Part shown: positions 21,901 to 33,043 of the stretch, piece after piece
How the letters are laid out: each line of letters starts with the position of its first letter
Position numbering within the stretch: position 1 is the stretch's first letter
DNA from: Fusarium oxysporum f. sp. lycopersici 4287
Taxonomy: Eukaryota > Ascomycota > Sordariomycetes > Hypocreales > Nectriaceae
Length of the DNA: 64,000 nucleotides
Direction of reading: 5' to 3'
Assembly: GCF_000149955.1 (NCBI RefSeq)
Contig: NC_030992.1
Location: 275,669-339,668 of the forward strand
Program-made: the position numbers and the translations under genes
Notes under the pieces: generated by a model
Database searches by the model: none
What the model was told of the DNA's origin: nothing
What the model saw: only the letters and a program-made list of their open reading frames with translations

Positions 21901-22796
21901 CTCGGAGCCATAAAATAGGCTTTGCTTTCTCCTTACCGGCGAGCCAATTCTGGAATGATAGGTCCCGGAAGAGCCATTTCCCGGTTCCATTGCAAACAGC
22001 TTCGCTGAAACGATACAAGTCGCCATCGTAGCTCTTAGGTGAGATATGTGCCCGATGACTCGCATATTCCTGGGCGATATTGTTCTCCTCTGTCTGTACG
22101 AAATGCTGCAATTCACGGTTTCGTAATTCGTCTGCTCTGCGTATCTCCTCCATACGAACTTCCTTTCTGATGAGGTCGCAATGGCTTGCCATGTGTTTTA
22201 CCACGACCTGTATCCTGTCTCTGTGGCTTGGCCAGAACATCTCAAACACAACTCGGAGACCTTGCCTTCATTATCAAACCGGGTTGCAGAATCTAAAGTC
22301 TAGGAAACTTACGGCGCATACTAAAGAATTTGGTAGAGATCAAGTAGAACTGAAGAATATCGCGGAAATACAGCACTAACAGTTCCTGCAGACGATTGTT
22401 ATCGGCGAATATTTCGGCTAGTTCGCAAAAGTCGGGTAGAATGTTCCCAATCTCTTCCAGCGTATTCAGAAGAGCATCGAATGACTGTTTAAGCACGTCG
22501 GCCTATAGCAACAGAAGCTTAATTGGGCCCCATATGAGCGCTAGGATGTCGGGCTTGGCTTGCACGAAGGTCTCAACGACACTACTGTATTCGCGAAGTC
22601 GAGATAGAAATGGTTCGATCTAAGGCAGGTGGCAAAGTCGACCGGACTTTGCCTGCTTGTCTTGAAGCTTCTGGATGTCCTGGTAGACTTGCTCGATGCT
22701 AGTTATTTGGACAATTTGGTCGTAGAAACTATGGCCTTTGAACTTATCCTTAAAATCAAGCATCGCCGCTTCAAAAGCGCGCTGTATAGTAGTCAT
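18957..22796 (-). pseudogene. NACHT NLR-like protein with C-terminal zinc-finger and ankyrin-like region; two in-frame stops
   Basis: A multi-exon gene convergent with the helicase. From ATG 22796 the N-terminal domain typical of fungal NLRs reads on to TAG at 22622-22620 (codon 59), resumes (IEPFLSRLREYSSVV) and meets TAG at 22505-22503 (codon 98); both stops sit inside clearly homologous sequence. Further on all is intact: P-loop GIPGAG / KT spliced across an intron, Walker B VRVIIDGLDE, TSRAESDI sensor region, a winged-helix-like part ending FVHFTVREY, a Cys/His-rich pair of C2H2-like fingers (CFRCGFLGC, CNYPGC) and an ankyrin-like tail (LLLQGADPN). All other introns keep phase. NLRs of this kind act in non-self recognition. 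The copy is probably inactive or expressed from a later start. Confidence 0.72.
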
Positions 22797-23352
22797 GATG
22801 TTTCCAGCTTAAGCAAGTGCACAAGAATAAGAAGTATCAAGTTGTCGGATAAGCAACTTTGGGAAGAAGTTAGGCGAAGAACGGATGCGGGGGTTGAAAA
22901 TGAGGCGACAGGATTAGGCTAAGCAAGGCACAATCGCCGCCTGTTGGTTTACAACTTTTAATTGCATATATTACATGCTGATATGTTAGTACGTAGTGTC
23001 AATTTATGGAAGTAGCTGGCAGGCGGCATTTGTAGTGAAGTTCATATCGGCAATTCTGGCTTGTATACTTTGGTATCAGCCTGATAAATGTCCAATGCCT
23101 GGTGTACTCAAAATGCTTGGTATAAGGCAAACTTTTACTGGTCGTCTCATATAAATAAATCTCTTGTCACAAAAGAGTATGCAGATATGCAATTAAGAGC
23201 TATCAACCAACGATGTTTGTCCCTTGCCCAGCCTGATTCTGCAGCCTCATTTTTCATGCAACCCCCGCATCTCCTCTCAGCTGAACTCCCCTTCTTCACT
23301 TCGATTATTCCTGACATATTCAGTTCAATACAGAAGCAAATATTGACGATAG
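22797..23352. other. intergenic between divergent recognition-type genes
   Basis: A 556-base spacer with the promoter of the minus-strand NACHT gene and the upstream region of the plus-strand STAND-like gene. A short first exon for the latter could lie here, but I could not place one with confidence. Confidence 0.4.
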
Positions 23353-24919
23353 GTTCTCGCTACAATTTCTGGCGCTGAAGCTGCCCTCGGAGTGGGCATT
23401 CTCTGCAATGCAATGCAGATCCTCACCTTCGCCGAGGACACTATACACGTCTATCGCAACATCCGCGATGGTCAAGCTCCTGGCCCAGAACTGGACTCGT
23501 ATCTCAGGGATACGAAGGCCTCCTTTGACGAGATGAATCAAACGGCCGCGCAGATGAGGCCACTGAGCCAGGCGCAGGAGCAGATCGTTGATGTTGGCAC
23601 AATGGTCCATGACTGCGTGGAGGAGCTGCAACAACAGTTTGCCACACTTCATGTTGACGAAGCTTCAAAAAGTGGGCTTCGTGGCAAAATGACTGCGTCA
23701 AACAAAGGCGTAGTAGCGCTATGGCGTGGAAAGGAACTCCAAGATGCCGAGAAGAACCTGCAAAGATATGAAGAGCTCCTGCATAGCTTGCTCCTAGATC
23801 GGGTTTGCACTCAATCTCAAGCCGCCGAGATCAGCTCATTGCAATCTGTTGGGCATCTCCAAGGGGCTTTGCAAAGCATCGTCTCACAACTGGTGGAGGG
23901 CTCCACCAACGTTTCGGACCTGTTCACATATTTCTCTTCAAATATGAACGATCGACTTGTCGAGGAGCATGTAATGACCCGAACTGTCATTGAAGAAGAT
24001 GTCAAGCTGGCGGAGAATAAGATTCATCAGAGTATTGCTGAATCCGTCGACAAGCTTCGTCAGGAGCTGCTGGAGCGTGAGAAGGACAAAGAAATATCCT
24101 GCGTCGCTATTCCTCGATGCTGTTCCAGCTATGCTTCGGGCATTTTCAGTGTTCCATTCGCGTCAAGAGTCCTTAGACCTTCCCAGCGACCTACTGAAAT
24201 ATATTCTTCGCCGTTTACAATGCATTGCCACGGAAGAGGCACAATATCAGGGCGCTGTTAAAAGGTCCATTCGCGCTCTGCACTCCTGGTATATCACTAC
24301 TTGTCTGGCCAACTTAACCCGGCTTAGGAGCCCTATTGCCGTCAAAGACAGGGACTTTGTGACTGAACTGAGCAACACTGTTGGTTCAGAAGATTTGCAA
24401 CATGTCCTTTTACTTCAGTTACACGCCAATATCGAAGTTATGGAGCGGTTTGAATCGTTTCAAAGCCCAGAACGTTCCGCTGATAACACACACTACGCCC
24501 TCGTTGCTGTAAATCTTGCCACTACCTACCGGCTGTTAGATGAGGTCATATTGGAATATTTATTAGGCACCCTTCGGCTTCGCTCACCACATAATGTCAA
24601 CTTTCGATTCGATGTATCACTGGTTGCAGACATGTACCAACCCAGCTCCAACACATACATGTTCCGCGTTAACTGTTACAAGCCTAGTAGAAGATTCCAT
24701 GACCAAATCAAACATTTCTTGCAGGCGGCTCTGTCTAGAGATCGGATGCTTTACAGGGGAAAGACCTGGCCAGAAGTGATGAAGTGCTCTGACACTGAGC
24801 TGAGCCCCATCGACGCTTCCAGCGCTGACAATTATGTAACGCATACATTGAAAGAATGGGGAGGGAGTTTTTTGCTCCCTGTTATTTCATTAAGGAACCA
24901 TAAATTGAGTTATAATTAG
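23353..24919 (+). pseudogene. STAND N-terminal-domain-like protein with apparent frameshift
   Basis: Coding sequence begins abruptly after an acceptor-like AG at 23351-23352 (VLATISGAEAALGVG...), so a 5' exon is missing or lies upstream; the first in-frame ATG is 23413. The first 240 residues are helical with NAMQILTFAEDTIHVYRNI and an acidic coiled region, like the fungal N-terminal domain that precedes NTPases in STAND proteins. Near 24090-24110 (after LEREKDKE) the coding frame shifts by +1 and continues (ASLFLDAVPAMLRAF to the stop at 24917-24919) with no plausible intron between. There is no NACHT or NB-ARC domain. It may be a truncated recognition gene. The family call is tentative and the product unknown. 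Confidence 0.45.
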
Positions 24920-24934
24920 GTACCAACCTAGGTA

Positions 24935-25262
24935 GAAGTCGCTCCCTCTTACCTAATTACCTATAATATTATTCGATTTCATTAGCCTGTAATAATGTTT
25001 AAATATTAAAAGAGGCATTAGCCTTAATATAAAGGTAAAATATATATGTTAATATATAAGTAATATACTTTATATTCTTGTTATATAAAATATTCTTAAA
25101 AAAAAAATACAAAGGAATTTTTACATAAATTAACAAAATATAAATAACTATATCTTTCTTCATGTTATAATTTTATATATAACTTTAATTTTAAGACTTT
25201 TTATTAATCTCTACCTTAGTTTCTATACGACGTCTAGTATTTTCATCCTTATTTTAATATTA
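24935..25262. repeat. AT-rich RIP-like island
   Basis: About 330 bases of strongly AT-rich, TATA/TTAATAT-dense sequence with an A10 run near 25100. It has no open frame and its composition is unlike the flanks. It resembles the island at 13600-14030 and may be a transposon remnant mutated by RIP. The two islands flank most of the decayed genes. Confidence 0.5.
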
Positions 25263-25279
25263 ATGCAGGATGTGCCTTA

Positions 25280-27035
25280 CTAATCTTTTCTTCTAGATAT
25301 TCGGTGTTCTAACTCATTGAGCTCGGCAGTGTAATCAAATTTCTCTTCAACTTGAGAGGATGAAACCACAACGTCATCTCCGAATAGAGCAGCTATTTCT
25401 TCAAGGCTTTTACCAGACTAGTTCAGCTTAGCTAAATGTCTTCAATAGGATACATAATAACACTCACTGTTTCGGGAAGAAGGAAGAAGTAGAACAACGC
25501 TGCAGCAGCGTTGGATGCAATGAAGAGTGAATAGTATCTGTAGATGGTCAGCTACTTTGATGCATGCCATTTTAGTGTTCCCTGGACCTACCTCCAGCTG
25601 ACATTAGCAATAGCCAATGGTGTTATCTGAGACAAAACGATAGCCACGATTGCTTTTGTCGCCACAGCTAGAGCCATACCCTTAGTCCGCAAGAAGAAAG
25701 GGAAGAGTTCTGAAGGAACCACCCATATCATGGCGTTGAAAAAGATAGCATAGCTCATCGAGTAGAGGAAGATAGACGCGATAGCACCTCTCGCGCCAGC
25801 CTGGTTGTCGTTGTTTGAGGATCCAAATTCTGCACTGAGCGCCATACAAATAGCAATCATAACGCAGAGCACGATGGATCCAGACCATAAGGTGCGAGTG
25901 CGAGGCATTTTATCCGCGACGAAGACGAGGTAGATGATCTGGCCGATGATACCCATCATTCCATAGACACCGCTGATCAGCAGTGCAGTGCGTCCTGTAA
26001 AGCCTACCGTTTGGTAGAAGACGCCTTGAAAGTTCTGCAGTATCGTGTTAGATCGGCAGACAGTTGTTTCTAGATTTGGTCAATATACCTGAATGACGGA
26101 TGAGCCCGAGAGTTGGCTCATAGTCACGATGAATGAAGCCGTCAAGGTCCGACGAACATACTTGCGGGAGAACATGAGTCCAAGGGCCGTGAACCAGTCC
26201 AGGTTACCTTGATCCCTCTCAAGCTGAATCTGTGTTCGGATCTGCAAAAGCTCCTGCTCAACAAAGGTCTCGTCCTGGTCATTCTCATGTAGACGAGCAA
26301 GGACCTGACCAGCCTCATCATACCTATCCTTTAGTACCAGCCAGCGTGGGGAGAAGGGAACAAAGAATATCATGACAACAAGCAGTACTGGGATAGGTAG
26401 CTGCATAGCAAGAGGAATTCTCCACTGTCCATCGCCTTTCGCAAACGCGCCAGCGTAGCCGATCCAGTTGGCGACACCGAAGCCAATGGCGATCATCATT
26501 CCCTGTAGACCGACAAGAAAGCCCCGTTGGTCGGGTTTAGATACTTCGGCGAGGTAGATGGGAACGACAGAGAGGATCTGGCCGCAGCCAATGCCAGCGA
26601 CAAGACGACCTGCGATCATCATGCCGATGTTGACAGCAGCACACTGAAGAACCGCGCCGATAATTGCTATTATTCCGTATTATTAAGGGCCAATTTCAGC
26701 AGTGAATGCCGCGAAACTTACTCAGGATAGATGCGATCAGAATTGTGTATTTTCGGCTAAGCTTATCGGCGACGTATCCTGTGGTCAAGCCACCAATGGC
26801 TTGTCCAGCATTGTATACAGATACAATGGCCCCTTGATACGTAGTGTTGACCATCGATGGTCCGTACATGGCGAGTTTGAAGCTGTCATGGCCGAAAGTC
26901 GTTGCGATGATGCCTATTAATACTTGTTAGCACATAGGTGCATGAGAATGATGTTGAGCGCATACCTGAGTCGAGACCATATATAAAGCCGCCTTGGGCT
27001 GCGACGAGAGCAACAGCTGTTGCAAGAAACCCCAT
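25280..27035 (-). CDS. MFS sugar transporter (hexose/rhamnose-type permease)
   Basis: Six exons, 27035-26966, 26913-26722, 26666-26089, 26034-25592, 25537-25468 and 25417-25280, give 496 residues with every phase matching. Twelve membrane segments are expected. Sugar-porter signatures are present: FIYGLDSG in TM1, ADKLSRKYT after TM2, GRLVAGIGCGQ in TM4, FSPRWLV before the central loop, and PETSGKSLEEI after the last segment, the last split by an intron. It should be a plasma-membrane proton/sugar symporter. It is divergent from an alpha-L-rhamnosidase gene with 1.1 kb of shared promoter, so rhamnose or a rhamnoside is the likely cargo (inference). Confidence 0.88.
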
Positions 27036-28161
27036 GTTGCTTTGTTTTGCTGACTGTGTTTTGCTGTGATGGTAATGGGCAGTAGAGATGTTGAAAAGTT
27101 CGAGAGCGACCGGTACATATTTGTAGAAGAGCATTTGAGCTTCTCCGCATCCGGGGCCCCAGATTCTGTAACGCTACTACCCCGACTAACGGCCATGGCT
27201 AGTTTGTACTAACCAGTCTACAAGTCATTCGGCTGAAGGCTGGCCGAGAATTCGGTGTCTCGGGTTGATCTTGCTACAGAGTCATGCCACCCAGGGATCC
27301 CAGATGAACGGTCCAGGAGAGGCAAGAAAATCAAGACCTCTATCCTAAGCGACGAAGATACCTAAGTAAGCTTAGCATATTTTACGATAAACTTAGACCA
27401 GTTAAATTTGGCACCCTGGTTTACGGCGAGAAGTTATGTTACCCCATGACGGCGGGTTACTTCGAGAGCTAGCTGTAGACCTGGATCTTTACATCCTTTG
27501 GACCTGTTCCGCTCATTCTATAGCCATTCTCAAGGCCGAATCCCGAAGGCTCTCATTATTGCGGATGAACGGAGGCCGAGTCATCTGTAGATATTCATGA
27601 TTACAGTCTTTTTCACTCCCCAGCTAAATATTACTTTTCTAGGGCTAACTGGCCTGATACCGAGTTCAGACAATGCCATTCAAGTTTTCAAAAGATCAAC
27701 CCCGTCAAATCCTCAATCCGTATGCCACTGCGGAATGGAACCGCCCCTCAAACATGCCAAGAAACGAGGCTCCTTTGTATGGGGAATAACCTTTATGTTC
27801 GAGGCGAAGGATGGTCAATCCTCTCGGCTTTGCCTAGACATGATTGGCTCTCTTGGTTTTTTGGCCAATCGGATGCTTCCAAAGCCGCATGATCGTCAGT
27901 GACTGCGAGGGTCACAGTCAACCTACTCCGGTAAACTACACCCGCCTGACTTCAATCTGATCTCACGAAATGCCAAATTGAGAAGTCTTTTCTGTCGAGT
28001 TTGTCTGCATTGACCTGGGGAAAACCACAACTCGCTCCAAGTTGACCCGACGGCCGAAGCCGTCATACGACCTGAATAGGTCATACTTAACGGGCAAGAC
28101 AATTCAGTATACTGTATTCCCATACAACAAACTTAGTCCCAGCCAGCTCTGAAGACGTACC
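27036..28161. other. 1.1-kb divergent promoter region of transporter and rhamnosidase
   Basis: No gene seen; short frames lack coding character. It contains several CGG-type sites, including CCG-N6-CGG at 27244-27255 near the transporter side and two perfect inverted repeats close to the rhamnosidase start, listed separately. It is long enough to serve both genes. Confidence 0.5.
28049..28082. promoter_or_regulatory. twin inverted repeats upstream of the rhamnosidase
   Basis: GACGGC-CGAA-GCCGTC at 28049-28064 contains a CGG-N6-CCG pair, the spacing used by some Zn2Cys6 dimers. GACCT-GAAT-AGGTC at 28069-28082 follows five bases later. The word GTCATAC occurs at both ends (28062-28068 and 28080-28086). 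The repeats end 80 bases before the ATG at 28162. A regulator site is likely; the protein is not known. Confidence 0.5.
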
Positions 28162-30873
28162 ATGTCCAGTCCTCGGGTTTCCAAGCCCAAATTTGAGCAT
28201 CACCACAATGGACTTGGTGTAGACACGTCTAGGCCTCGACTTTCCTGGTCATTCGAAACGTCGCCTTCGACAGCTGCGTCATGGGTACAAACCTCTTACG
28301 AAGTTGAGATCACTTTCTCAAACACAGTTGATGCTCAATTATTCATCATTGAGAGTGAAGAATCTGTTCTGGTGCCATGGCCAGCTCGGTCACTTTCATC
28401 TCGCGAATCTGCGTCCGTTCGCGTGAGGGTATATGGTAAAAGCCTCGATCAAGAGTCTGCCGTCGTCAAACCTAGCTCCTGGTCGACTGCTGCGATTGTT
28501 GAGACCGCTCTTCTTGAGACCAGCGACTTTAAAGCAAATTTCATCACCTCGGCTGAACGAATTGGACCCTATGGGCCACTACGACCGATTCGATTCTACA
28601 GAGAGTTCACTCTACCGCAAGATACAACGACTATTCCTCGTGCACGATTGTATATAACAAGTCTTGGTGTCTTTGAGGCAACCATCAACGGACAACGTGT
28701 CGGTGATGAGGTCCTAGCCCCAGGCTGGACGAGCTACAACCATCGCCTCATTTACCGTATCCACAATGTTACTTCCCTGCTGCTCCCGGGCAAGAATGTC
28801 ATCAGTGCCGAGGTTGCTGAGGGATGGTATGCTGGAAGACTCGGCTTCAAAGGTGGCAAGCGTTTTCGATATGGCGATGAGCTAGGGCTATTCGCTCAGC
28901 TCGAGATTCAAGATACAGCTGGCAAAGTGTCTTGGGATCTTGTCTCAGACGAGACATGGTCATCCACCACGAGTCCAATTGTTACGAGTGAGATTTACGA
29001 TGGTGAGGTTCACGATATGAACCATATACCTCCAAAACCTCTGAAGACAAGAGTTCTTCAGAGGCCATCGGCTCAACTTGTAGCACCTGATATTCCCCCT
29101 GTTCGTGTCACTGAGACCATCTCCTGCAAGCGCGTCTTCGGCAGTCAGAGGGGCAAGACGGTCTTAGACTTTGGTCAAAATCTCGTGGGCAAACTCTTCA
29201 TTCCATGCCTTCCAACCGAGAAGGACAAATGTATCACCTTTCGTCATGCCGAGGTGATGGAGAATGGGGAGTTAGGAACACGGCCACTTCGTGACGCAAA
29301 ATGCTGTGATACTGTGATCGGGTCGGGTGAGATTCTCTTGAACTGGTCGCCCAAGTTCACCTTCCATGGCTTCCGATATGTCGAAGTCGAAGGATGGCCG
29401 GGTGACGGTCCCTCACCCGATGACATCCGAGCTGTTGTGCTTCATACAGATATGGAGCGCCGAGGGTTCTTCGAATGCTCCAATCCTTATGTGAACCAAC
29501 TACACAATAATATCGTCTGGTCAATGCGCGGTAACTTCTTGTCTTTGCCGACAGACTGTCCCCAGCGAGATGAGCGTCTTGGATGGACCGGCGACCTGCA
29601 AGTATTTTGCCCAACAGCGACATACCTCTATGACACATTGGGAATCCTTAGTAACTGGCTACAAGACGTGTCAGCAGAACAGCTGGAGGAAGGCAAGGGC
29701 GGCATACCTCCTCTCGTGTGTCCCAACGCCATTAGTTCCAATTGGCCTCATATGGCTCAAGCAATCTGGGACGACGTTACAGTCCTAGCTCCAGACGCTT
29801 TGTTTCAGTATAGTTCTGACAAAGGTCTCCTGGAGAGACAGTTTGATAGTATGCATGCTTGGCTGGAACGGGGTGTTGATAGGGCTCCGGATGGGCTTTG
29901 GAACCCTGATAAGTGGCAGCTGGCAGATTGGCTAGATCCAAGCGCACCGCCTGAGGATCCTGGAAATGGACGAACTGACAACATTCTCGTGGCGAATGCT
30001 TATCTTGTGCATACGACACTGGTATTCTCCAAGTTATGCTCCGTTCTTGGAAAGACGGAACTAGCTGCCAAGTATGCGCAAGACGGAGAGCGTTTGAAGG
30101 TCCTCTTTCAGAGGAGATACATCACAGCAGAGGGTAACCTAATGTCAACGTCTCAAACAGGTCTTGGTCTCGCCATCAGATTCGGTCTTTATCCCGAGAA
30201 CGATGAACAACGCAAAACTGCTGGAAAAGCCCTCGATCGTCTAGTCCGCACCGCTCGCTTCCACATCAGCACAGGTTTCGCAGGAACACCGGTTATCTCC
30301 CACGCGCTATCTGAGATCGGCCGCTCACAACTGGCGTACCGTATGCTGCTCGAGACGACATGCCCTAGTTGGCTATACGCCGTAGTCTCGCACGACGCAA
30401 CGACTGTATGGGAACGCTGGGACAGTATGCTACCTGATGGACGTATTAATCCCGGTCAAATGACGAGTTTCAACCACTATGCTCTCGGTGCAGTAGGTGA
30501 TTGGCTCCACGGAACAGTCGGTGGCGTATCACCTCAAGAGCCAGGCTGGCGCGTCATTCGAGTGCGTCCGATTCCTGGAGGGAATATCACTAGTGCCAAG
30601 GTATCGTTCAATGGACCTTATGGACTTGTTGCGTGTGAATGGAAGCTCGAAGGTCAAAGATTTACTATGTCGCTGACCATTCCTCCCAATTGTTCGGCTC
30701 TAGTCACTCTGCCTTCAGAGGTTGGAAAAGACTTTACTTGTGAGGAGGAGGCTACCAGAGTACTTTACTCTGGTCACCATTCGCTGGAATGTCAATTCGA
30801 TGCTGGAGAGTGGCCGCCTAAGCCAATGGTTGCTGCGAATCAGCCTATGCCTGTAGATAGTATCGCCGGGTAA
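28162..30873 (+). CDS. alpha-L-rhamnosidase, glycoside hydrolase family 78
   Basis: An intronless 903-residue protein. N-terminal beta-sandwich modules (RPRLSWSFE, then the carbohydrate-binding FYREFTLP...APGWTSYNHRL region) precede the (alpha/alpha)6 catalytic barrel with the GH78 signature DCPQRDERLGWTGD at residues 465-478, which contains the general acid, and Glu751 in TTVWERWDS as candidate general base. A C-terminal beta domain (GWRVIRVRPIPGG) closes the protein. There is no signal peptide, so it is probably intracellular and acts on imported rhamnosides or oligosaccharides, releasing L-rhamnose. The divergent sugar transporter supports this. Lack of introns in a 2.7-kb gene is compatible with bacterial ancestry but does not prove it. 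Confidence 0.93.
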   Translation: MSSPRVSKPKFEHHHNGLGVDTSRPRLSWSFETSPSTAASWVQTSYEVEITFSNTVDAQLFIIESEESVLVPWPARSLSSRESASVRVRVYGKSLDQESAVVKPSSWSTAAIVETALLETSDFKANFITSAERIGPYGPLRPIRFYREFTLPQDTTTIPRARLYITSLGVFEATINGQRVGDEVLAPGWTSYNHRLIYRIHNVTSLLLPGKNVISAEVAEGWYAGRLGFKGGKRFRYGDELGLFAQLEIQDTAGKVSWDLVSDETWSSTTSPIVTSEIYDGEVHDMNHIPPKPLKTRVLQRPSAQLVAPDIPPVRVTETISCKRVFGSQRGKTVLDFGQNLVGKLFIPCLPTEKDKCITFRHAEVMENGELGTRPLRDAKCCDTVIGSGEILLNWSPKFTFHGFRYVEVEGWPGDGPSPDDIRAVVLHTDMERRGFFECSNPYVNQLHNNIVWSMRGNFLSLPTDCPQRDERLGWTGDLQVFCPTATYLYDTLGILSNWLQDVSAEQLEEGKGGIPPLVCPNAISSNWPHMAQAIWDDVTVLAPDALFQYSSDKGLLERQFDSMHAWLERGVDRAPDGLWNPDKWQLADWLDPSAPPEDPGNGRTDNILVANAYLVHTTLVFSKLCSVLGKTELAAKYAQDGERLKVLFQRRYITAEGNLMSTSQTGLGLAIRFGLYPENDEQRKTAGKALDRLVRTARFHISTGFAGTPVISHALSEIGRSQLAYRMLLETTCPSWLYAVVSHDATTVWERWDSMLPDGRINPGQMTSFNHYALGAVGDWLHGTVGGVSPQEPGWRVIRVRPIPGGNITSAKVSFNGPYGLVACEWKLEGQRFTMSLTIPPNCSALVTLPSEVGKDFTCEEEATRVLYSGHHSLECQFDAGEWPPKPMVAANQPMPVDSIAG

Positions 30874-31307
30874 GATAGTGCTCGCGAATTTATAGAGATA
30901 TTCCATAACCGCGAATAGTTGAGAACTTGCTGTTTGGAGGACGTTATCTGGCTTCGTCAGGTAATGAAGGGCTTGGTACATCCTTTTGCAACTTCCCTAT
31001 CCTCAATGTTGTCATTATGTCGTGATTTATGGTAGAGCCTTAGTTCGTCCTTTCCACAGTCTCCCAATTAGTACTTTAGCATTTACTGTTTCTTACTAAC
31101 CAACTGAGTTATCTAATAAATAAATAACAGCCGCCGTGCTATCAGACCCCGGACCCCGGGTTGTAAGCTGCAAGCTAGTCGCAACACCGCGCATGCTCCA
31201 AATATAAGGTTTATCATGTACGAGATCACGTGTTTTAATATCTATTATTACGCTGCTAATTTTCCCCTTTCCTATTTACCTCGTTTCACTTTCCAGCACC
31301 TTTCACC

Positions 31308-32741
31308 ATGTCACTCAATTCGGCGCTCGAAAGACTTCCTGCGGAGCTTCACAAGGAGATCGCATCCTATCTCGTCGCCTCAAACTCCACCAAGTCGATC
31401 CACTCACTCGCCTCCACATGCAAGCGCTGCTTCAACATCTTCGCCCCATTTGCAGTCCAAACATACTGCAGCTCAGAAATTCCCAAAGAACGATCTCAAT
31501 CGCGCAACCGTAACTTGCAATTCCTCCACCATATCGCCATCTCCCATCCGGAGCTCGTCTGGCATGTCCAAACGCTTGATTTACATGATTGGGGGTTCAA
31601 GAGCGATGGGACAGAGTCAGGTCTTGCGATTCGGGATGATGAGTGGCCTGTATACAAGAGGCTGGTAGACGAGACTTTCCCCTCTGAAGGTGAATCAGAA
31701 ATTAGGAAGCAATGGGTCAAATTACTAGAAGAGGAATGGGAAGATGCTTTGATGGCACTGCTTCTTGCAGTCTGCACCAATATCAGGACATTGATCTACC
31801 GGATACCGAAAAAGTCTAGCATTTTTCTGCGCGTTTTGAACGCTGGTGTCAGCAATCAAAACGGTGCCGAGCCAGGTGGATCATTTCCTCGGCTACAAAA
31901 CATCACGCAAAAACCTAATATCATGAACAAGAGCCGATGGTCCCTTTATGATCCTAGCAATAACGAGAGCTCAGAGTTTAAATTCGACGAGGATTTTATT
32001 AAGATATTGCAAATGCCTTCCCTGCGCTCATACGAGTGCAACGGCATGACCCTAGCCGGCGACATGGATAAAGAGGTTCTGGGCAAACTGCCTAGGCAAT
32101 CTCTCAGCATAGAGTCACTTTCGATTACCGACTCCAATTGCCAGTTTTCCTCTCTTAATGCCTTACTAGCTGTGTGTCGGGGGTTACGAGCATTTACATC
32201 CACACGAGCACGAGAGAAGCCAATTACGCTGGAAATGACGGCTCGAGATATCGTAAGAGCATTGATACCGCATTCAGATACCTTGGAATACCTTCACCTC
32301 GACTCCAACAAAACATGGAGGCTTGCTTATGTCTTAGATCAGGAAACATTTTGGTCATACGCCGGGGTTGAGCTCAAACAACTGCACAGGTTGAAGCACC
32401 TCAAGGTTGTTATCGAAGCCCTCAAGGGGCTTTTCAATGTGTTCGAGGCAGTCATGGATGAGAACTGGAAGATGCCACCTCCACCTCCCTTTGCAGACTG
32501 TATTCCAGAGCAGTTGGAGTGTCTTGAGATTCGGAACTGTACGATAGAGGACTTGCCTCAGATCACTGAGTTTGCTGAAGCTTTGGACAATTTTCCGAAA
32601 CTTCGGTCGGCACGATTCGTGTTTAGCGATGACCCTATTGAGTGTGGATGGGAGGAGAAGCCGAAGGATCTTATTTTTGATATGAATAGGCCATCTTCGG
32701 AAGCAGTGCAACTGGTCAAGAATCTGCATGACCAGAAATAG
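31308..32741 (+). CDS. F-box-like protein
   Basis: A single exon of 477 residues. The N-terminus (ALERLPAELHKEIASYL, then SIHSLASTCKRCF) has the F-box pattern of an LP-x-E helix followed by a leucine-rich helix and a conserved Cys. The remainder is leucine- and charge-rich with no clear LRR register. F-box proteins link substrates to SCF ubiquitin ligases through Skp1, so this could be a substrate receptor; the target is unknown. Large families of such proteins occur in accessory regions of filamentous fungi. It is not linked in any obvious way to the adjacent rhamnosidase or HET gene. Confidence 0.7.
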   Translation: MSLNSALERLPAELHKEIASYLVASNSTKSIHSLASTCKRCFNIFAPFAVQTYCSSEIPKERSQSRNRNLQFLHHIAISHPELVWHVQTLDLHDWGFKSDGTESGLAIRDDEWPVYKRLVDETFPSEGESEIRKQWVKLLEEEWEDALMALLLAVCTNIRTLIYRIPKKSSIFLRVLNAGVSNQNGAEPGGSFPRLQNITQKPNIMNKSRWSLYDPSNNESSEFKFDEDFIKILQMPSLRSYECNGMTLAGDMDKEVLGKLPRQSLSIESLSITDSNCQFSSLNALLAVCRGLRAFTSTRAREKPITLEMTARDIVRALIPHSDTLEYLHLDSNKTWRLAYVLDQETFWSYAGVELKQLHRLKHLKVVIEALKGLFNVFEAVMDENWKMPPPPPFADCIPEQLECLEIRNCTIEDLPQITEFAEALDNFPKLRSARFVFSDDPIECGWEEKPKDLIFDMNRPSSEAVQLVKNLHDQK

Positions 32742-33043
32742 ACCAGTCATTTGACTATCATTTAGGCATTGCGCGCTTTCTAATAATTATTGCCTTTAAC
32801 AAATTTTCTTGCATGACTGTCTTCGCTATGTCAGATTTACATCCGACATCCGTATTATTTGGATCGGTCCTTAGCTTAGTCATAAAATGAACTCTGGTGC
32901 TTAGTTGCTTTTATTATAATGCTAGCCGTTCTTGACCGACAATCTGACATAGCAATAATAGCACCCCGCATTCCTCCTCCGCTGCAACTCCTCCGCTGCA
33001 ACATAAGTTTAATGGTCCTCACCAACCATTAGACTCGGGAACC

